A stretch of 47,963 bases of DNA from Corallochytrium limacisporum (lineage: Eukaryota > Opisthokonta): the NCBI GenBank assembly GCA_002811645.1, contig PDIP01000052.1:108842-156804 (forward strand). The letters are read 5' to 3'. Shown piece after piece: positions 42,457-47,963 of this stretch. Numbering within the stretch: position 1 is the first letter of the stretch; each line of letters starts with the position of its first letter. A program made the translations under genes and the position numbers. Below the pieces are notes generated by a model. The model was not told the origin of the DNA and did not search any database. It was given only the letters and a program-made list of their open reading frames with translations.

Positions 42457-44052
42457 TCAATCAAGTAAGAGATCGGCTTTGACATCCATGTACTTCTCGT
42501 ACTCATCCTCATCCATGTCGCCCTCCATGTCTTCTGTAATTGACAGGATGGGCACCATCTTACCGCCAAGTTTGACCTTGGTGGTCTTGCGCTTCTTTTC
42601 TAACTCAGTGTTGCCATCGACAGCAGAAGCGGCAGCAGCGCTAGGACCATTGCTGGGCGCCGTTTTAGCCGTGTTCTCACCCTCTTTGTTTCCATTCTCG
42701 GTGGCAGACACTGCAGCATGAGCCCCTACAGGCACTTCATTGTTGACTAACAGGCGCCGCAGGGCCGCGTCGCTAACTCTTCCTTCGTCTGTTCCGCGCA
42801 CTGGCGTCTGTCCTGCAGAGGAGGCCTCCGTTGTGACCGCTGAGGGCGCTGCCGACGCCGCGGGAGCGGCCGCTGCTGTGGACGATACGCCAAGTGCGGA
42901 CGCTTTACTCACTACCGACTCACGCCTGTGGACAGGCATCGATTCGTGGGTATCCGTGCGGGGCCCTCCAGGCCGCGAAACATTTCCTGTGCGTGCGACC
43001 TTCTTTGCACGATCCTGATCTGCTGCAGCATTGCCCTCGAACCACTTTGGCTCGTCGCGCCGCTTCGTGCTCCGTCCAACGTCCGTTTCCACAATCTTCA
43101 CCTTTAGCTCATTGTCGCCATCATCCAGCTCGCCCATGGGCATGGCGTCGATGTCCTCATCCTCCTCTGCACCGGCTGCGAAGGCCAAGTCCTCGGCGAG
43201 ACGGAAGTCCATGTGTCGCACCTGTTCGAGGTTGGGCATGGCAATCTCTCCCGATGGAACCATCCGTTTTACCGTTTCCAACACCGACACGAAGGGCTGA
43301 ATCTCTCCCATCAGCTTTCGTGCATGAACGGCACCAGCTTCGTCACTTTGAGTGTTTTCTACTAATTCCTCATCGCAGTTTTCGCACCGCAGCGTGCCGT
43401 CAGGTGCCAACAACGAGCTTGCAGCATCCATCATTGAGTATTCCGTGCCGCAGTATGGGCACTTGAACATATGCTCTGGAGCTTCATTCTCCGCTGTCTC
43501 TTCGATTGCCTTGCGCATGTGCAGCAGTTTGAAACTGACCACGTTAAAGACCTCCGCAAAATCAATGGCCACCACACGAAATCGATATTGACGATATTTC
43601 AACCGCTTTTGACCCTCTGGCAGCGTACTCTCCAAGACGATGTCCTTACGGTCGACGTGATCATCTTCAACCACGACCAATTTGTCGTCCTTCAACCGAT
43701 CGATGACTTGCTGCAGCTGTTGTGATCCCATGTCAAGCGCAATTTGCAAGAGGTCCAGACGCCACGGACTTTCTGAGAGGACGTCAAGGATCAACAGACA
43801 GTCGTCACTATAAAACGCACTACCGACCATACGCACCAACTTCGTAAGTTCCTTTCGCAATTTCGGATCATAGCTGTCGTATAGATCAGAACGGTAGGGT
43901 TCTGCTTTCAGCTTCGCCCGTGCTTCCGACTGTTTGAGAAACCGTTTCTGTTTCTGTGTGATCGACACAGTGTCGTCGCCGACAGTGGCGATCGCCCGCG
44001 GCTTTGGTGTATAGTTTGCATTGGGCAAGTATCCGCCTTGTTGTGCTGACAT
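42457..44052 (-). CDS. TFA1: Transcription initiation factor TFIIE subunit alpha
   Basis: TFIIE-alpha pairs with TFIIE-beta, recruits TFIIH to the RNA polymerase II preinitiation complex and helps open the promoter. The 531-residue protein has a winged-helix (HTH) region at about 65-175 (ELTKLVRMVGSAFYSDDCLLILDVL, then LQQVIDRLKDDKLVVVEDD), a zinc ribbon with C198, C201, C223 and C226 (CPYCGTEY and CENCDEEL), then an acidic stretch (about 290-320), and a long Ala/Thr/Ser-rich tail with a final acidic segment (SITEDMEGDMDEDEYEKYMD) of the kind that contacts TFIIH. All elements are in the family's order. The ATG at 44052 is first in frame. Confidence 0.93.
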   Translation of the reverse strand: MSAQQGGYLPNANYTPKPRAIATVGDDTVSITQKQKRFLKQSEARAKLKAEPYRSDLYDSYDPKLRKELTKLVRMVGSAFYSDDCLLILDVLSESPWRLDLLQIALDMGSQQLQQVIDRLKDDKLVVVEDDHVDRKDIVLESTLPEGQKRLKYRQYRFRVVAIDFAEVFNVVSFKLLHMRKAIEETAENEAPEHMFKCPYCGTEYSMMDAASSLLAPDGTLRCENCDEELVENTQSDEAGAVHARKLMGEIQPFVSVLETVKRMVPSGEIAMPNLEQVRHMDFRLAEDLAFAAGAEEDEDIDAMPMGELDDGDNELKVKIVETDVGRSTKRRDEPKWFEGNAAADQDRAKKVARTGNVSRPGGPRTDTHESMPVHRRESVVSKASALGVSSTAAAAPAASAAPSAVTTEASSAGQTPVRGTDEGRVSDAALRRLLVNNEVPVGAHAAVSATENGNKEGENTAKTAPSNGPSAAAASAVDGNTELEKKRKTTKVKLGGKMVPILSITEDMEGDMDEDEYEKYMDVKADLLLD

Positions 44053-44739
44053 GACTGCTCAACTGGTGTGTTTTAGATCCTGATAAGTTCTTCTGTTCCC
44101 TGAGAACCGAATTTTCCTTATGCCTTCATTTGTTTTCGACCGTTCTCGGAATATCTACTATCAGTTATAGACTCATCACAGGCTTGTCCGCGACTAAAAT
44201 AAAGCCAAATGTAAACAACTTCCGCTTACGGAACTTCTGTGCTCTTATTTATTCTGTACAGATGTCATTTGTAATTATATCTAATCTTTCATTGCCGATA
44301 TACCTTCGGGAAGTCTCTGGATTGTACGTGGGCCGAGGCCCCACCGCGGGTTCCCCAGGCCCAGGGACGGCGAGGGGGCCGGGGTGGTTCTCCGCCTCAG
44401 ACCTGCTGGCCCTGGCCCCCCAGCTCCCCTCCTCGGGGAAACGGAAGAAGCGCCGCCCCGAAAAGAGACAAAGCGAAAACAAAAAAATCGGGAAAGCATG
44501 AAAACGAAGAGGGGGGGGGGGAACGAAAAGCCACAACAGGGGCCCGGGCCCCCAGGGGCTTTCCAGGCACGAACGCACTGTGACACACCTGCAAAATGGG
44601 GAGACGCGGTGGTGAAATGGTATGGGATGTGTGTTTGTATGTCGATGATTGTTATGAAATGGGTACAGTGGTACCTGGTGGTACCAACAATGAGAAAATA
44701 ATTGTGGGTAGGAGCTTAGTAGTTTGCGATGGTCGTGGG
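44053..44739. other. Spacer upstream of TFIIE-alpha
   Basis: This 687-bp stretch contains a GC-rich block (about 44330-44560) with a perfect GGGGCCCGGGCCCC palindrome at 44539-44552 and a G-run near 44511-44521. The open frames here are Arg/Pro/Gly translations of GC-rich DNA and are rejected. Confidence 0.65.
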
Positions 44740-47529
44740 TTAGCAGCCGGACTCAATAAGCTCCTCTACGCGACCAACGATGGCCTCCAGACGAGGCTCA
44801 GCCTGGGCCACAGCCTCCAAGACTTCCATGGGACTTGGCACAACCTCCAGACGGACATGGAGGGCGTTGCTACCACTGCCAGAGTGCAGTAGACCGCGGG
44901 CAACGAGGTTGTACGTGATGAGTGACAGTTGGTGCTGGGGTAGGCTGAACGGCAGCGTGGCCTTGCGTGCCAACAGGAGGGCATGGTCGCACAACGCGGA
45001 GAACGTGAAGTCCTGCAGACCGCGCAGACGTGCAAGGTCGCAGCCGGCCACAAGTACGAGTTGCTCGAAGAGTGTACTTTCTCTGACTGCCTGCATGGCA
45101 GGGGAGGTTGTCATCTCTGCGTACGTTTCGAGGAAATGCGCGGTGGTAACCTTAGGCGCCTGGCGGGACTGAGCAAGTGTTGCGGCCTTTCGCATAATAT
45201 CCAGCACACGGCGAGCATCACCGGACAGTGAGGCAATCTTGCGACAGCAGGCGCTAATAGCTTCCTTTTCAAAAACGACACTCAGATTTTGTTTCTTCCT
45301 TTCAGGGACCTCATCGTCGTCGGAATCGAAGCATTCAGAATCTGGTTTCAGGCGCTCAGTTATGATCTTTTCGAGCTGGTCAGCGTTGTATGTGCTGAAT
45401 TTGATCCGACAGGCGCCGATGCGGCTGGCAATGCGGGCGTGCATGAGACGCTCGGGCATGTCCAGGGCATTGGCAATGCCAATAACAATCAAACCACTGC
45501 GACGCCCGTGTGGCCATTCAAAGATATTGTACAGCAGTTCCTGTTTGCCTTTGACAAGCTGGTCAAGCTCATCGAGCACGAGGATGGTCGGCGTCACGTC
45601 GTCGGCGCGCCGCTTTGGAGCTACGGTTGTGTAGTGAGTGCGCAGCAATGCAAGAGCCTGGGTGGGAGATGGACTCGTGGGCAACGCACCTTCACGAGCG
45701 GACCCTTTGCAGCTTGTGCTCCTTTCGGTCTGCTCGGCAAGTTCATCGGCAAATGTTGCGTCGTAGAGGGCACAGTAGGTCTGCCGAGCATCCAAAATAT
45801 TCAGGCCATTAATCTCGGCGTCGTTGAAATGTGGAATCTCTCCGGCGGCAGCCTGCTGGCGGAGCTGACGTAGGACAGCATGGACGGTAGCTGTCTTCCC
45901 GGTGCCAGGAGTGCCCGCAATGTACACTGTGGTGCCCGCCGCATTGGGATCGCAAAGACCGTCAAGCAAAACCTGGTAGAGATGATCAAACTCCTGCTCA
46001 CGGCATGGCAAGGTCTTGGGACAGCTGGCCATGTGCAGAGCCTCCTGCGCAAGCTCCATGCTTCGATCAAGAGCGGTAGGGTCCTCATTTATGGTCATGG
46101 ACTGTTTCTGCACTTTCTTCTGTGTGCGCCTGGCTCGCATGGCCGCGACACGCCGTGCGGCAGCTGCAGTAGTTTTTGGTGTGGCCTTGGGCGTGGATTT
46201 TACAATGGTCGGCTGTGCAGGACGGCGAGTGCGGGTGCTGCGGCACTTGTTGTTTGCAGCAGGCGTTCTGACGGATTTCCTCGCCGGAGGAGCAACTGCG
46301 GTGCTGGCATTCTTCGCCGTTTGACGACCCCGACCAGTGGTTTCTTTCTTTGTCGCCTTGCGCTTCTGTGCAACCGCTTTGGCTTTAGCTTTCACCTTGG
46401 TGCTCTGAGCCCTTGTCATTTTCTGTTTCTGTGGCTGCTTCTCATGTGATTCCATATCCTGATTCCTCTTCTTTGCGTCGGTGACACCCTCACCAGCCTG
46501 CCTCCGTATGGCCGCAGTGGCAGACTTAGCCGCACTGCGCGTAGGCCGTCTCGTGGCCAGGGAGGGCGCAGTGGACCTCATATCGTCCTCTTCAGATTCT
46601 GAAGTGCTCTCTTCCGCGGTTGCAGCTGCAGTTGCTTCCTTATCCATGGCTTCCTCGACCACAGCCATGGCAGACTCGAACGCGGCGTCCATGTTTTCTT
46701 CCCTGCCAACTTCTGGGCCCTTCTTGGTTTTGGTTGCATTTTTCTTCCTAGACACCGCTGTAGCTGCCGTTGGCCGCCGTGCTAACGCTGCCTTGGGCTT
46801 CTTGGGCGCTGCAGGAATCTTGATCTGAGTCTTGGAAGCGATTTTAGGGGTGACGACTGCATCGGCAGTAGTCGCTATGTTTTTTCCGGCCTTGCAGGCC
46901 GCGGCGGTGCTCCGGATCTGTGATTTTGACTTAGACGCGGCCGCTTTCTTTGCCGAAATCACCGTTGGCGGGCAAATTTTTGTTGGACGGGGCGTTCTCT
47001 GTACCACCTTCGTTTCTGCTTTTGGCTTCACTGTGGAGGAAATGATCTTCTGTGCCGTTGTCCCCTTGATATTTTCTTTGTCTGATTCTGTCTCCAAATT
47101 CGCCAAGTCAAACAGCAGCCTCTGTGGTACAGTGGACGAGCTGGTTTTCTGCGAAGAGGTGTAGGTTACGCGCATGTCTTGCGTTCGCACTGGAGTGGAA
47201 GACAGGACATCTCCTCCAGCCCAAGGGGAACAATCTGTGTGTCTCTGTTTTCGCGCCGGAATGTTTGTGCCAAAAATGTCTACCGGATTCGCCATGGTCA
47301 TTGAAGTGTTCCCTGCTGTGTTCTGCGGTTCCAATTCATCGTCACTGTCGAACAAATTACGTACGGGAGACTTGACACTGTTGGGCTTATGAAACATTCT
47401 CCTCTTCATAGGTGTGACCTGGTTGCTGGCATAGCCACTATCGTTCAGTGACTCAACTGTGGTATTACTCTGCTGTGCCGACCGGTTCAAGAAGTCGTTA
47501 GCCACAATGGCCAATTGAGAAAACACCAT
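44740..47529 (-). CDS. ORC1: Origin recognition complex subunit 1 (Orc1)
   Basis: Orc1 is the AAA+ subunit that binds origins and, with ATP, loads Cdc6 and MCM. The 929-residue protein has a long disordered N-terminus (about 1-490), basic and rich in Ala, Thr and Lys, with several Ser/Thr-Pro sites (TPMKRR, SPVRN, TPVRT) that could be CDK targets and a KEN box (DKENI). The AAA+ core follows: CREQEFDHLY, Walker A GTPGTGKTATVH (near residues 537-548), GLNILDARQTYCALYD, Walker B ILVLDELDQL (near 648-657), YNIFEWP, sensor-type IGIANALDMPERLM, and SGDARRVLDIMRKA near the lid. The C-terminal winged helix covers the last 150 residues or so. These are closest to Orc1, not Cdc6. The usual N-terminal BAH domain is not recognisable. 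The ATG at 47529 is first in frame. Confidence 0.93.
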   Translation of the reverse strand: MVFSQLAIVANDFLNRSAQQSNTTVESLNDSGYASNQVTPMKRRMFHKPNSVKSPVRNLFDSDDELEPQNTAGNTSMTMANPVDIFGTNIPARKQRHTDCSPWAGGDVLSSTPVRTQDMRVTYTSSQKTSSSTVPQRLLFDLANLETESDKENIKGTTAQKIISSTVKPKAETKVVQRTPRPTKICPPTVISAKKAAASKSKSQIRSTAAACKAGKNIATTADAVVTPKIASKTQIKIPAAPKKPKAALARRPTAATAVSRKKNATKTKKGPEVGREENMDAAFESAMAVVEEAMDKEATAAATAEESTSESEEDDMRSTAPSLATRRPTRSAAKSATAAIRRQAGEGVTDAKKRNQDMESHEKQPQKQKMTRAQSTKVKAKAKAVAQKRKATKKETTGRGRQTAKNASTAVAPPARKSVRTPAANNKCRSTRTRRPAQPTIVKSTPKATPKTTAAAARRVAAMRARRTQKKVQKQSMTINEDPTALDRSMELAQEALHMASCPKTLPCREQEFDHLYQVLLDGLCDPNAAGTTVYIAGTPGTGKTATVHAVLRQLRQQAAAGEIPHFNDAEINGLNILDARQTYCALYDATFADELAEQTERSTSCKGSAREGALPTSPSPTQALALLRTHYTTVAPKRRADDVTPTILVLDELDQLVKGKQELLYNIFEWPHGRRSGLIVIGIANALDMPERLMHARIASRIGACRIKFSTYNADQLEKIITERLKPDSECFDSDDDEVPERKKQNLSVVFEKEAISACCRKIASLSGDARRVLDIMRKAATLAQSRQAPKVTTAHFLETYAEMTTSPAMQAVRESTLFEQLVLVAGCDLARLRGLQDFTFSALCDHALLLARKATLPFSLPQHQLSLITYNLVARGLLHSGSGSNALHVRLEVVPSPMEVLEAVAQAEPRLEAIVGRVEELIESGC

Positions 47530-47963
47530 GACTCTCGTTGTTTGACTTCTATCTCGCTACAACAGGATTGTGTTTATGTGATTAGACACCAGTTTGATCT
47601 ATTTAGAACAAGTTACATGCGATCATTTAAATACCAGCACAAAGATGGCGCCAGAAAACAACCACAACGAAAGCAAACAACATACCAACTGAACAAGCAC
47701 GCCACAAAAAAGAAAGGGGGCTCCAGCCTTAGGGCACACCACCGGGACCCGGGGCACCCAAGTCGTTAGTTTCAGCACCATCGTGCTCGAGACCTGAGAA
47801 CCCCCCAAAGGATATCCTTCACGACGGGAGAGCCTTTCGCGCGCGTAGGGTCCCCGCACAACCAGCGGGTTTCAGACTGCTGCACTCAGGCTGGGTTTCC
47901 GTTCGTACTAACTTTTTCTAACCTTCAAAACCCCCCCCCCCCCCGGGGGGCTCTTTCCTTCTT
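47530..47963. other. Terminal spacer upstream of ORC1, with a C14G6 palindrome at its end
   Basis: This 434-bp stretch is the ORC1 promoter side and then the end of the window. It carries an imperfect E2F-type motif TGGCGCCAGAAAA at 47646-47658, about 115 bp upstream of the ORC1 ATG, and C14 followed by G6 at 47931-47950, a structure like the one at 29-49. No gene is visible. Confidence 0.7.

Noticed and set aside
44249-44594. Minus-strand frames in the GC-rich block near 44400
   Set aside because: Arg/Pro/Gly composition in several overlapping frames, with no family resemblance.
44740-47529. Identification as Cdc6 rather than Orc1
   Set aside because: The GTPGTGKTATVH, YNIFEWP and IANALDMPERL segments match Orc1 more closely, although the KEN box could suggest Cdc6.
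1-47963. tRNA, rRNA or other RNA genes
   Set aside because: I scanned spacers for T-loop motifs and conserved rRNA segments by eye and saw none; a covariance-model search could still reveal small RNAs.

Overview
This window is nuclear DNA of a eukaryote, most likely an opisthokont with a ciliated stage. It carries 17 confident protein genes, almost all in single uninterrupted reading frames, and one weaker candidate gene. Support for this placement: ODC antizyme with the UCC-UGA frameshift known from animals and fungi, a Pho8-type membrane-anchored alkaline phosphatase, ERG28 (a sterol C4-demethylation scaffold), a Siw14-type phosphatase, exocyst Sec6, kinesin-3, and a protein strongly resembling trichoplein, which works at centrioles and cilia. 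A zoosporic fungus or an intron-poor unicellular holozoan would both fit; the sequence alone does not decide. Nothing prokaryotic, viral, organellar or transposon-derived was found, and no tRNA, rRNA or CRISPR.

Layout: 1-2253 is a microsatellite-rich leader of NADPH-cytochrome P450 reductase (2254-4296, +). Then come a Mak5/DDX24 helicase (-), a Siw14-type phosphatase (+), PCNA (-), a bacterial/FZL-type mitochondrial dynamin (-), a small uncertain gene with one probable intron (-), ERG28 (+), a mitochondrial hydroxyisobutyrate-dehydrogenase-like enzyme (-), alkaline phosphatase (+), SEC6 (+), ODC antizyme (+, frameshifted), an SLC35E3-type transporter (+), a TMEM115-type Golgi protein (+), a 2024-residue kinesin-3 (-), trichoplein (-), an orphan 570-residue protein (+), a steroid 5-alpha-reductase-family protein (-), a tandem hotdog thioesterase-like protein (+), TFIIE-alpha (-) and ORC1 (-).

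Genes are independent units, not operons. Convergent tails are about 47-320 bp apart and several have AATAAA signals. Divergent pairs share spacers of 35-850 bp. Functional themes recur without clustering: sterol metabolism (P450 reductase, ERG28, the 5-alpha-reductase-like protein), replication (PCNA, ORC1), membrane traffic (SEC6, TMEM115, SLC35E3, kinesin-3) and cilium/centriole (trichoplein).

The most interesting items are the antizyme gene, whose TCC-TGA shift site is intact and which has a perfect 12-bp hairpin around an internal ATG in the first frame, and a recurring structure in the spacers: nearly every long intergenic region holds one C-run/G-run foldback, often inside a short inverted repeat, with unrelated flanks. 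Introns seem rare but not absent: a coding intron is likely in the small gene at 13453-13946 and leader introns are possible upstream of P450 reductase and alkaline phosphatase, the first two with CTAAC-type branch sites.
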